Shown here in pieces: positions 8,126-15,809 of a stretch of DNA of 64,000 nt (positions are counted from its first letter, which is position 1; every line of letters starts with the position of its first letter). This stretch comes from Croceibacterium xixiisoli (GTDB lineage Bacteria > Pseudomonadota > Alphaproteobacteria > Sphingomonadales > Sphingomonadaceae): assembly GCF_009827305.1 (NCBI RefSeq), contig NZ_WTYJ01000004.1, positions 62,001-126,000 of the forward strand. Direction: 5' to 3'. A program made the position numbers and the translations under genes. The notes beneath the pieces were generated by a model that searched no databases, was not told where the DNA came from, and worked only from the letters and a program-made list of their open reading frames with translations.

Positions 8126-9124
8126 TCAATTTAGTAACTCCGCCCATCTTTTGCATGTTACGTGCGGCTTGCCTCGTGAGTAATAGTGGCACTTTCCATG
8201 ATTTTGGCAGCCATTGCTCGGGTCGTTAAGCGCTCCGGGATTTGCTATTAGATCGCGACATACCCCAAGGTGTGCGTTGTGTGGCAACCTGTCGCCGCGA
8301 TCTAACATGCGCCCTGAAATGATGAAGTTGCGCTCAGGATGTCGGAGAGCTATCTCCACGCTATCAAGTAAGCGCTGCTCAACGAAATCCGGTCGCGAAG
8401 GATAAATGAGACGCTTGTCAATATTGTAAAAGCCGGAGGAGAGGTCGATGAAGTCAAAGGGCAGCGCCGACACTGTGCGATGAAACTCGGTCGCACCCTC
8501 CCTGTCAAAAGAGGGTTCACCCGTCTTCATCGAGATTCGAATTGAACTTTCAACTCCGCGAGACTTGAGCCATTCCGCGATTTTCGAAAGCCTTTCAAGA
8601 ACACGATCAGCGGCAGGGTTAATCCGGTCGTCGACCAAAAGGCTTAGTAGGTAGCCGTGCGCAGCATGCACCTGCACGTGCCCGTAGCCGTATTCGACTG
8701 CCATCGCAGCACCTGTCGCAAACGCGTCAATGATCCTGTCGAGATCGGACGGGGAGAGCGAGGCTGAAAGCTCCCGCGCGCGCGCTATTACTTGGTTCCC
8801 ATCCACAGATAGGAACTTCTTAGCACCATGGTAGCCGGCCCATGCGCTCGCAAGCTGTATGCCTGGCAAAGAGCCCGCAAACCGCATAGCGTCGGCTATC
8901 CTCGCCCAGACAGAGTCTTCCCTGATGGACGGCGTCGACGAGTTGCTGCCGTGGCCACCTGGGACGACCACATTACCAACTATGGCGCAGTGGAGGTCGG
9001 GGGAACTCCTAGCCCGATAGAATTCGATGAAGCGCTGGTCGGGCACGCCGTCGGTAACCAAACCTGTGTTCACCCCTACAAAGAAAACAAGTTTATCGTT
9101 CGAGCTCTCGATACCGTGTGTCAT
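8126..9124 (-). CDS. Divergent old-yellow-enzyme-like FMN oxidoreductase with a Cys cluster
   Basis: This 332-residue protein is recognisable as the old yellow enzyme / 2,4-dienoyl-CoA reductase TIM barrel. It has HVQVHAAHGYLLSLLVDDRINP (family form IHAAHGYLLHQFLSP, with the His-x-x-His pair at 153/156) and a late VCRDLIANPGALN segment like the FMN phosphate site. At the C-terminus C306, C312 and C324 (with C289 nearby) recall the iron-sulphur region of dienoyl-CoA reductases, though the spacing differs. The N-terminal substrate region is unlike usual members. It overlaps the MazG-like gene by 32 bases and is the last gene of a three-gene operon of nucleotide-pool proteins. Its codon use and GC are lower than the flanks. 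The substrate is unknown. Confidence 0.75.
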   Translation of the reverse strand: MTHGIESSNDKLVFFVGVNTGLVTDGVPDQRFIEFYRARSSPDLHCAIVGNVVVPGGHGSNSSTPSIREDSVWARIADAMRFAGSLPGIQLASAWAGYHGAKKFLSVDGNQVIARARELSASLSPSDLDRIIDAFATGAAMAVEYGYGHVQVHAAHGYLLSLLVDDRINPAADRVLERLSKIAEWLKSRGVESSIRISMKTGEPSFDREGATEFHRTVSALPFDFIDLSSGFYNIDKRLIYPSRPDFVEQRLLDSVEIALRHPERNFIISGRMLDRGDRLPHNAHLGVCRDLIANPGALNDPSNGCQNHGKCHYYSRGKPHVTCKRWAELLN

Positions 9125-9446
9125 TGATGCTCATCTTGGCAAGGATGTCCGCCTCGATGTCACCGCCGAGGATCGTAGACAGCCGGAACAGGTATATTGC
9201 CGCGTCGGCAAGTTCCTCGCGGAGGTGCGGCGCCGCATCCGCAAGGGTCGGCCCAGCATAGCCCGGTGTATTCAGGGTCAAACCGACCTTCTTGAGTTCG
9301 TTGGCAAACTCTCCGACCTCGCCTACCAGCCCCACGAGGTCTCGCGTAAGCTGGTCGTGCCGCTCGCCCTCGCTGTCGAAGCGGACGTTGAATCCCCTGC
9401 GCTCGTCCGCGTCAATCTGACGCTTCACAATTGTGGATAGGTCCAT
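9093..9446 (-). CDS. MazG-like nucleoside triphosphate pyrophosphohydrolase
   Basis: A 117-residue all-alpha protein with the paired acidic motifs of the MazG/dUTPase-2 superfamily: LVGEVGEFANELKK (E-x-x-E) and LREELADAAIYLFRL (E-E-x-x-D), which hold the catalytic Mg2+ ions. The family hydrolyses NTPs or dNTPs to NMP and pyrophosphate. A single-domain protein of this length is like the small phage and cellular MazG enzymes, not the two-domain E. coli MazG. The ATG at 9446 follows GGAG. The preceding gene's stop overlaps it (TGATG) and the following gene starts inside it, so all three are co-translated. Partner context points to action on deoxynucleotides. Confidence 0.85.
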   Translation of the reverse strand: MDLSTIVKRQIDADERRGFNVRFDSEGERHDQLTRDLVGLVGEVGEFANELKKVGLTLNTPGYAGPTLADAAPHLREELADAAIYLFRLSTILGGDIEADILAKMSINDTRYRELER

Positions 9447-10222
9447 CACAAGCTCCTTCTAAAACGTCCGACTAGGATGGCGCCGATCGCGAGAATACCG
9501 GAAGCAACCAGGTTCCCAATAACGCCGTACACGTTGTCTATGAGTTTGTTGCCAATTAGGAATAGAGTTATTGAATTTATCACAATGGCAAGGACTAGCC
9601 CGACGTTAGTCCACAGTTGGGTATTCTCCATACGTCGGAGTACTGTCCTGGTCGCGGTTGGCAAAAGGGCGAAAGCTTCCTCCTTCTCGGATTTGATGCG
9701 CCGATCACCGAACACGTCAGCATGATCCTTTTGCAAATGCGTTTTGATGGGCCAGATGCCCGCCTGAAATCCATGCTGACCTTGGTAGAGCTTGGTTGCC
9801 GGGCTTGTCAGCCGAGTGAAATCAGCCTTCGCAATCGGTTCAAATTGAGGAAGTTCGACATATTTGTCGCTTACGTTCTCGGTAACGATCCCGAGATTTC
9901 CGGCGAAGCCGGGGTCCGCATACGTCGCGACCGGACTAAGTCCGACACTGAAGAGAGACCCCTTACTCACCACCCGAACTACGATATCTCCCGGAATATC
10001 AAGCTCCTCAGCCGTGATTAATACGACTCTGTGCCCTGGTTTGATCAGCACATTTTCGCCGTGGTCCAGCTGGAAACGCCTTCCTCCCTCGGTAAGGTCG
10101 TAATAGACGTTGCCCATGCGGAGCTGATAGCAGGCACCCTCCAGCATCGCGATATCCACCTTTTGGATGAGTCCGCCCGTGTTGATTAGCGCGAGGATGT
10201 CGCCATCGCTGAGTGTTGTCAT
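9446..10222 (-). CDS. dCTP deaminase/dUTPase-fold protein with two C-terminal membrane helices
   Basis: A 258-residue protein. Residues 1-155 match the trimeric dCTP-deaminase/dUTPase fold: LSDGDILALINTGGLI, GACYQLRMGN, IKPGHRVVLITAEELDIPGDI, VSKGSLFSVGLSP and YADPGFAGNLGIVTEN. Residues 156-205 are a charged linker. Two hydrophobic helices follow (about 207-225 and 235-252) and a basic end RFRRSL, so the enzyme is likely tethered to the inner membrane; standard Dcd and Dut are soluble. In a hand alignment the deaminase general-base Glu (E138 of E. coli Dcd) falls on Val or Thr, while the Asp of the DPG motif is kept. The protein may act as a dUTPase, a changed deaminase or a nucleotide sensor. 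It is first in an overlapping operon with a MazG-like gene. Confidence 0.8.
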   Translation of the reverse strand: MTTLSDGDILALINTGGLIQKVDIAMLEGACYQLRMGNVYYDLTEGGRRFQLDHGENVLIKPGHRVVLITAEELDIPGDIVVRVVSKGSLFSVGLSPVATYADPGFAGNLGIVTENVSDKYVELPQFEPIAKADFTRLTSPATKLYQGQHGFQAGIWPIKTHLQKDHADVFGDRRIKSEKEEAFALLPTATRTVLRRMENTQLWTNVGLVLAIVINSITLFLIGNKLIDNVYGVIGNLVASGILAIGAILVGRFRRSL

Positions 10223-10285
10223 ATTGCCCCCGGATGAGATTGATCGGATCTATATTCACGCTGCCGCTGCAGCGACTGCCGCCCA

Positions 10286-10486
10286 CTACCCGCTACAGGC
10301 ACGATATGGCTGGGATTTAGTTGAGACAAACAGAAAAGACTTACTGGCTATACCGCTGTGGGAGAAGCTAATAGCCACGGGGTAGCTCGAGGGCGGGATC
10401 GGAAAGCCATCGTTATAAACACGCTTAGTCTCGCCAGCCGCCGAGACAGCTCCGTTTTTTGCGCGCTTGATTTGCAGTTTGGGCAT
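10286..10486 (-). CDS. Possible small protein of unknown function
   Basis: A 66-residue frame lies between the nuclease-like gene and the dCTP-deaminase-like gene, starting 18 bases after the former's stop. It begins with a basic stretch (MPKLQIKRAKNG). No Shine-Dalgarno is visible, and no family is recognised. The 280-base gap it fills may instead be mostly the leader and promoter of the downstream trio. It is listed because the gap is otherwise empty and it keeps the operon's spacing. Confidence 0.25.
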   Translation of the reverse strand: MPKLQIKRAKNGAVSAAGETKRVYNDGFPIPPSSYPVAISFSHSGIASKSFLFVSTKSQPYRACSG

Positions 10487-10504
10487 GGCGGCGAAAAACA
10501 GTCA

Positions 10505-11230
10505 CTACTCAACTGCGGCGAACCATATATGCCATAGGACGATCTCCCCGGGTAGGTGGTTCGGCGCGGGTTGATGGCTGAACTGAAAGCTACGCGCGTG
10601 CTGCGACCTTCCATTATCACTGGCGATGTCGAATGCAGCAGGCCCGCTTATGACGCCGTAGGTGGCCTTGTGTGCCGCCTGGGCTAGATAGGGAACCAAC
10701 TTGGTAGCGATCGCGGCGCCATCGCGAACATACCCTAGCATGAAGGCTTCCCTCGTGCCCCAGCCATACTCGCCAACGATGAAGCGCTTAATCCCCTGGG
10801 TGCAATATAAGACTTCCGTCTTGCCGTTGGGACCGTCGATTAGCTTGGCTTCGGCTGTGACGGGAAACCGCGCCGAACGGTTTGTGAGCCAGATAGTCAA
10901 ATCTGGCTGCTTTGCGAGGTGTGCGCCATCATAACTGATGCATTCGTCGCTACGCCCAACACTGCGCACCAGACTGCGCCAGAGGTCCGTACCCTCTCCA
11001 ATACCATCTACCATTGCGTTCAGCCGGCTTACCAGAAGTGCTGTAACTTCGGGCTCAGAGCCCGTAGCTAAGGTCTCTGGCGATTGCGCGCGGAGTTCGC
11101 TAAAAGCTCTTTCCAGTGTCTCGGCGAGCACCATCATGATCGGTTCGGAAATCGACGGTAGCGGCAAGCTCAGGCCGCGGGTCAGTTCGGCGACTTGGTC
11201 GGGCCGTGGGGACAAGGCGGAAGTCCTCAT
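10505..11230 (-). CDS. PD-(D/E)XK nuclease-superfamily protein
   Basis: A 241-residue protein with a PD-(D/E)XK layout: E59/E61 in a helix (SEPEVTALLVSRLNAM), PD at 109-110 in KQPDLTIWL, E127-x-K129 in VTAEAKLI, and a following Gln-containing helix (YCTQGIKRFI). The fold is used by restriction endonucleases, Holliday resolvases and nucleases of defence systems. It overlaps the end of the methyltransferase gene by four bases, so the two are co-translated, and the pair reads like a restriction-modification unit. The specificity cannot be told from sequence. No helicase or recognition subunit is present. The fold call rests on motif spacing only. Confidence 0.65.
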   Translation of the reverse strand: MRTSALSPRPDQVAELTRGLSLPLPSISEPIMMVLAETLERAFSELRAQSPETLATGSEPEVTALLVSRLNAMVDGIGEGTDLWRSLVRSVGRSDECISYDGAHLAKQPDLTIWLTNRSARFPVTAEAKLIDGPNGKTEVLYCTQGIKRFIVGEYGWGTREAFMLGYVRDGAAIATKLVPYLAQAAHKATYGVISGPAAFDIASDNGRSQHARSFQFSHQPAPNHLPGEIVLWHIWFAAVE

Positions 11231-14200
11231 CCGGAGTGGCGCTCTGCGAGAAACTCGAGCTCATCCCAGATGATGTGCTGCGCGAGAAGCCGAGCCTGCG
11301 TCGTGGTCCAATAGCGTTGCTGAGCGAGTCGTGCGACGAACAACCTCCCCGGTGACGCATGCACGATCATCTCGGTGGCAGCGCTGGTGTCAGCGAGCCG
11401 AAGCAGTTCTTCCCATTGATGAGGAAGATCTGCCGCAGGCGACTGCTCCTCGTGGCTGAGAACGATACCGCACCACGGCGAGCCTGTTCGCCGCGAAATG
11501 GGGGTCGCGGTGATTGGCCGGCAAAACCTCTTGGTCCACGGCGACAACTCTCTTTCGACCTGCGCGCAGAATGCTATCAGGTCTTGTGGTGGAGACTGCG
11601 CCGCAAGCTTGGCCTTGCTGAAGGGCGCATTGTACTGCATCGTGTCAGCGATCACCTGCAGATCGCTTTCGCTGAGACCGTAGAGTTCGGCGACCCAGTG
11701 ATCAACAACTTCCCAGGATATAACTCCGGCCGCGAGTTTGTCGAAGAGCGCGCAGATTTGTGCGGACTGCTCGTCGCCAAATTCACGAAGATCAGGTAGC
11801 GGCAGGCGATTTAGCGCAGCCTTTTCGACGACGTCGCGCTCGAACCCGAATTTACCGCTCGTAACCAGAGCGAACCACAGTGCGAACCGGCTACCTAAAA
11901 TCAGTGCGACAAATTTTACCAATACTTGGCTCGTACCAAGCGTGCCGCTGCTGTAACCGTAAAAGCTCTCATTATATGCTACGGCATTTGCAGCGATGCC
12001 TACGCGCAACCGATTGCTGCTGGCCGGCGGAGACTGATGAACGAGGACGATCGGCCCCGCGAACAATGCCGGATCGCGCGGATCATGAATCCGGCGATGC
12101 TGAAAAGGCAGCAGCCGGTCGGTCGCAATTAGGAGATCATCTAGACTCGCTGCAGTGACATCGGGAAGACCGTAGAGGTAGTCTGCGGGCGCCCCAGGCA
12201 GCCCATCGCCGGTCTTACGGGTACGACTGCTGGGCTTGAGTGTCTGATAGCCGTTTCCCGCGCCGGTGAGGTAACCGTCAGGCGATCCACCGACTGTTTC
12301 GCTCCACAGTTTTGCGAGCGTCGGCAGGCTTCGCGCGCGTATGCGCTCGATAAGACCGAGATCTGCCTTAGACCCGCGAAACAGGATTTTCAGTAGCTCG
12401 GGCGTCCGCGCCAAATCCTCACTAGCAATGATTTCTGCGGCATGGGCATCGATGCGCATCGTGCCAGCTGCGTTGAGCGAAGGCTCAAGACGTGGACTAA
12501 TCAGTCGGAAGCCCGCACCTGGTCCTGGCACGCGGTTGGTCGCGAGCAAAAGGCAGAAAGGCGCGTCGATTTCCGGCCATACCCGAGTTTGACGAAGTTC
12601 GGAGCCATTGATCACCGAGGTCACATCAAGTGCGCGAAAAATGGCGAGCCGAGCCTCGGCCATGCCGTCGCCTTGCTGGAACAATAGGCGCGCATGCAGT
12701 GCTAGTGCGATCTGGCCCCCAGGGCGGACCCAGTCCATTGCGCGCCACACGAATGGAAGGTCCAAGACTTCGTTAGGGATTGGTGGTGCAACCCGATGTC
12801 CGGCACGCACCGAGGCGATGCGCTCTACCTCGCCAGTTACCAACGACCAATCGGGTAACTTGGTGCCGCTCGCCCATGGCGGGTTGCCGACAACTAGGTC
12901 GTACTGGCCGGCATGCTCGGCTCCGACCTCAGGGCCAAGGCTGCCTAGCTTGCCGCCCTTTGCGGATTGATCCGCGACCAGCCGGTGCAAAACTACGCCG
13001 CGCAGATCGTCAAAACGCAGCTTGTCGACGGGTTCAGGCTCGGGGTCCAGCTCGATCGAGAGCAAATAGAGGCCAAGCGCTGCGAAGCGGAGTGCCGCCT
13101 CGTTGATGTCAAAACCGGTTATCTGATGATAGAGGATTTCACGCAGCTTGGCTGTGTCAGGTCGTTTGCCAGTTGCCCGCCAATGCGCCGCCACGAGCTC
13201 GCGAAACGCAGTGAGCAAAAATACACCTGCGCCAGCCGCCGGATCGAGCACGCGCGTGTTTGCGCTACCGTTTTCGCGATCAAGCGCGCGGAGCGACGCT
13301 CGCACGAGAAGATCGGCGATCGGTCGGGGGGTGTAGAATCCGCCCTCACGCCGTTGCCGCGCAGACTGATGGTTGCGTAGATGCTGCTCATAAGCTTGGC
13401 TGAGCACGCCTACGGGAATGTGCGCGAAGTCGAGATTATCCCACTGCTCTGCCCATTCAAGCGGCAATTGACCGCCCGGTGCGCGGCGCATGATGTCTCC
13501 AAGGACCTTGAAGCCGCGATCGTCAAGCCGGTCTAAAATGCCGTCACTCAGAGGAAGCAGGTCACCATTGAACGTAGCATCGAGCCACGCTGAGGTCTCT
13601 GAAGCGTGCTTGGCATCGTCAAACAGAGCGTTAGACTCAGGCACGGACGCAAAGTCGCAGGGCAGAAGATTTCGGTCACCGAGAAAGCGAGTAAATAACG
13701 CGCGACCGACTAGCGAGATCGCGTCATCACCATCAACTTGCGAAGTGGCGATAAGTTCGTCGATCGCCCGCGTGAGCAACCTCAATACGACGTCCGAAAT
13801 CCAAGTCTGGGGAGCTCGCGCCGCCATTGGACGGATATTGGCGAGCTGCGGTAGCAGGTCGCTGTCGGCTATATCTATCAGGCCATCGCGAACCTGGACC
13901 TGGCGCGGCCGCTTGCTGTCGAGTGCAATCGGATAAACGTCGAGCCGACCTGGCGCGATGACACCGAGATACGGGGCGTCGCCGCGCATCGCGAGCAGGC
14001 GTCGCAACCGTTGGAGCTGCTGCTCACTGGTGATCAGGTGGGAATCAACGAGGAAGATGAGCGGTGCTTCCTGCCACTCGTACACAGCGCCAACGACGTC
14101 GAGCGTTTCGCTGCCTGATCGGCGCGCGTTCATCAAAGTCGCATACGGGAGGAGGTCAGGCGCATCCGCTCCCAGAAGATGCAGTCCCTTTGGATCGCCG

Positions 14201-14235
14201 CCGTAATGCTGCAGCATGTCGCCCCAGTCTATCAT
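11227..14235 (-). CDS. Large Eco57I-like N6-adenine DNA methyltransferase
   Basis: A 1002-residue protein. The central part has class I N6-adenine methyltransferase motifs: GGFYTPRPIADLLV (motif X, 298-310), RVLDPAAGAGVFLL for SAM binding (motif I, about 328-341), GFDINEAAL and DLVVGNPPW (catalytic motif IV, NPPW at 451-454). The 290-residue N-terminal region and the ~450-residue C-terminal region would include target recognition and possibly a degenerate nuclease domain (LRRLLAMRGDAPYLGVIAPGRLDVY is like the N-terminus of type IIG-style proteins). Size and layout resemble type IIG and PglX/DrmM-type enzymes, but no BREX or DISARM partner genes lie nearby. It overlaps the nuclease-like gene and a broken upstream regulator. 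Confidence 0.88.
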   Translation of the reverse strand: MIDWGDMLQHYGGDPKGLHLLGADAPDLLPYATLMNARRSGSETLDVVGAVYEWQEAPLIFLVDSHLITSEQQLQRLRRLLAMRGDAPYLGVIAPGRLDVYPIALDSKRPRQVQVRDGLIDIADSDLLPQLANIRPMAARAPQTWISDVVLRLLTRAIDELIATSQVDGDDAISLVGRALFTRFLGDRNLLPCDFASVPESNALFDDAKHASETSAWLDATFNGDLLPLSDGILDRLDDRGFKVLGDIMRRAPGGQLPLEWAEQWDNLDFAHIPVGVLSQAYEQHLRNHQSARQRREGGFYTPRPIADLLVRASLRALDRENGSANTRVLDPAAGAGVFLLTAFRELVAAHWRATGKRPDTAKLREILYHQITGFDINEAALRFAALGLYLLSIELDPEPEPVDKLRFDDLRGVVLHRLVADQSAKGGKLGSLGPEVGAEHAGQYDLVVGNPPWASGTKLPDWSLVTGEVERIASVRAGHRVAPPIPNEVLDLPFVWRAMDWVRPGGQIALALHARLLFQQGDGMAEARLAIFRALDVTSVINGSELRQTRVWPEIDAPFCLLLATNRVPGPGAGFRLISPRLEPSLNAAGTMRIDAHAAEIIASEDLARTPELLKILFRGSKADLGLIERIRARSLPTLAKLWSETVGGSPDGYLTGAGNGYQTLKPSSRTRKTGDGLPGAPADYLYGLPDVTAASLDDLLIATDRLLPFQHRRIHDPRDPALFAGPIVLVHQSPPASSNRLRVGIAANAVAYNESFYGYSSGTLGTSQVLVKFVALILGSRFALWFALVTSGKFGFERDVVEKAALNRLPLPDLREFGDEQSAQICALFDKLAAGVISWEVVDHWVAELYGLSESDLQVIADTMQYNAPFSKAKLAAQSPPQDLIAFCAQVERELSPWTKRFCRPITATPISRRTGSPWCGIVLSHEEQSPAADLPHQWEELLRLADTSAATEMIVHASPGRLFVARLAQQRYWTTTQARLLAQHIIWDELEFLAERHSG

Positions 14236-14522
14236 GCGGGCAAATCCAAGCTATCTTGCTGATCGCCGCCGAAATGGCCGCGACGCGCGGGGCCCCGTGG
14301 CTTCTTGGGCGAAGGCGTAACCTTGACCGTCGCGCGCCGATAATCAAGGCCTTGCACAGCCAACTCCGCGATGAGGGGCGGCTATCCGCGCTAGAAGGGC
14401 GGGAAGTTCTCCCTTGCGCGCATAGTTTGTAATCGAATTTGCGTTCATACCGACCAGCTCGGCGAGATACGGAATAACAGACCGGCCCGCATTAACTCCG
14501 CGAGAGAATTTTCATATGGCAT
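14232..14522 (-). pseudogene. Helix-turn-helix regulator gene broken by two compensating frameshifts
   Basis: Reading from ATG at 14522, the frame gives PYENSLAELMRAG, then meets a stop. The next frame gives GRSVIPYLAELVGMNANSI and TNYARKGELPALLARIAA, a clear helix-turn-helix. The first frame resumes with LIAELAVQGLDYRRATVKV and ends at a TGA overlapping the methyltransferase ATG (ATGA). The shifts are near 14484-14488 (one base lost) and in the G run at 14375-14378 (one base gained), and they cancel, leaving exactly 97 codons. The ancestral product was a ~96-residue DNA-binding protein translationally coupled to the methyltransferase, like controller proteins of restriction systems. Sequencing errors in short G/C runs could also explain both shifts. 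Confidence 0.7.
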
Positions 14523-14562
14523 CGCCGCCAAACCGTCCACATACTGCTTTAATTTCTCTTAT

Positions 14563-14578
14563 CACATTAACTAATGTG
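14563..14578 (-). promoter_or_regulatory. Perfect 16-bp palindrome, probable operator of the methyltransferase operon
   Basis: CACATTA-AC-TAATGTG (perfect 7-bp arms) lies 41 bases upstream of the broken helix-turn-helix gene, where an autoregulatory site would be expected. The surrounding bases are AT-rich compared with the flanks, suitable for a promoter. That the encoded regulator binds it is inference. Confidence 0.6.
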
Positions 14579-14873
14579 GGCAACCTTCCGGCTAGGGCGT
14601 GCTGAATGACGAACGCTACAGACGGCTGGCCGACGTGACCGCGAGAGAAGTGTGACGGCGCTCGATAATTACAATCGGGTCGGCAGCCGTTGCTTGCGAA
14701 CACGCGTCAGTTGCGTCAACTATCTCGAGTAGATCGCCTGAAGCCTGTCGGTAACCGGCCAAAACCTACCCCAATCGACTATGGCATCCGTATAAGTCTG
14801 GAGCGTCTGCTCCCCCTAAGGCCGGCATTCAAGCGGCAAGCAGGGGACGATGGCTTTGTGCCCACCCCAGCCC
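14579..14873. other. Non-coding stretch at the island's upstream edge
   Basis: About 295 bases between the operator palindrome and the terminator of the DUF6481 gene. No frame with a ribosome site or recognisable residues was found on either strand, and no tRNA, integrase or att-like repeat. It probably holds the promoter of the methyltransferase operon and the junction between island and core DNA. Confidence 0.5.
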
Positions 14874-14901
14874 AAAAACCCGGCACCCCCAGGGCACCGG
14901 G
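14874..14901 (-). terminator. Intrinsic terminator of the DUF6481 gene
   Basis: On the minus strand a 9-bp stem (CCCGGTGCC with GGTGCCGGG, two G-T wobbles) and a five-base loop is followed directly by TTTTT. It begins eight bases after the stop of the DUF6481 gene. This is the most canonical rho-independent terminator in the window. Confidence 0.8.
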
Positions 14902-14909
14902 CATCTCAC

Positions 14910-15254
14910 TCACTTCCGGTTGCGGGCCTTGCGGGCGGCGTAGCGCGCGTCGCGGGCGGCTTTGAGTTCTTCGGCGGTCGGCAGGCGCGGCTGGGCCTTG
15001 ATGGCGGCGGCGGCGGCTTCGGCGGCTTCGCGTTCGGCCTGTTCCTTCGCGGCCTTTTCGGCTTCGCGGGCGGCGATCACGGCGGCGCGCTTGGCGGCTG
15101 CGGCCTCTTCCTTGGCGCGCTGGCGTTCGGCGCGCTCGGCCAGTTCGGCTTCGCTCATCTTCGGCTTGTTCTTCAGCATTTCCAAAGCTTTGGCCTTGGC
15201 GCTGTTTGCAGAAGCCACCCGGTCGTTGAAGCTCTGTTCCTTGAATCCACGCAT
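14910..15254 (-). CDS. DUF6481-type Ala/Glu/Lys-rich helical protein
   Basis: A 114-residue, strongly charged protein. It starts FKEQSFNDRVASANSAKAKALEML and then runs as a long Ala/Glu/Lys/Arg helix (about 45-95) ending in a basic AARDARYAARKARNRK tail. This is the pattern of the DUF6481 family of sphingomonads, whose function is not known. The long basic helix suggests nucleic-acid or ribosome contact, but that is a guess. The start at 15254 places the conserved FKE segment right after Met; an ATG at 15278 would add eight residues. It is followed by a clear terminator. Confidence 0.8.
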   Translation of the reverse strand: MRGFKEQSFNDRVASANSAKAKALEMLKNKPKMSEAELAERAERQRAKEEAAAAKRAAVIAAREAEKAAKEQAEREAAEAAAAAIKAQPRLPTAEELKAARDARYAARKARNRK

Positions 15255-15364
15255 CAAATCTGTCTCTGGCCTTGTCATGTCTAAGTGTGAGAGGATGGCC
15301 CCTTACACAATATGGGGCGCCATGCCCACCCTGCGCAGAATCTCGCCGCCCACCATGCCGCGCT

Positions 15365-15748
15365 TCACGCCAGCGTCAGATAGATCTCCGCCTCGATCAC
15401 CCAATCCTCCCCGATCCGGCGCCATTTGGCGGTGTAACTGCCAGATGCCAGGCTCTCGCCGCTCATCGTCACCCCGCGCCACAGGCCATGCTCCAGCGCA
15501 ATCGGCTCCACCGCCGAAACTTCCACCCTGTCCGGCTGTCGGGTGTAGATCGTCCGGTCCTTCGCCGCGAATTCCCGCTTCCACGCCAGCAATTGCGCCT
15601 TGCGGCCCGCCAGCACGGCGCTGTCCGTCCCGGTCACCAGCACCGCCTGCATCGCCAGCAACGGCCCGATCGCGGCCAGATCGCCCTCGGCCAGCGCCCG
15701 GTTGAAGGCGGCGCGGCGGGCACGAATGGCAAGCTCGGGCGAATTCAT
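15365..15748 (-). CDS. NTF2-like/SnoaL-like protein (DUF4440 type)
   Basis: A 127-residue protein with the cone-shaped NTF2 fold signature: an N-terminal helix (RRAAFNRALAEGDLAAIGPLLA), a strand with VLVTGTDS, and the C-terminal strands (SYTAKWRRIGEDWVIEAEIYLTL). The family covers small-molecule isomerases, binding proteins and enzymes of unknown role. No catalytic residues can be assigned. It is transcribed in the same direction as the MFS gene upstream, 61 bases away, so a shared transcript is possible. Confidence 0.75.
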   Translation of the reverse strand: MNSPELAIRARRAAFNRALAEGDLAAIGPLLAMQAVLVTGTDSAVLAGRKAQLLAWKREFAAKDRTIYTRQPDRVEVSAVEPIALEHGLWRGVTMSGESLASGSYTAKWRRIGEDWVIEAEIYLTLA

Positions 15749-15809
15749 GCTCTGGTCCTCATCCGCCGGGCCTGAACCAGCGGCGCGCGCCGGGCAATGT
15801 TTTTACGCT

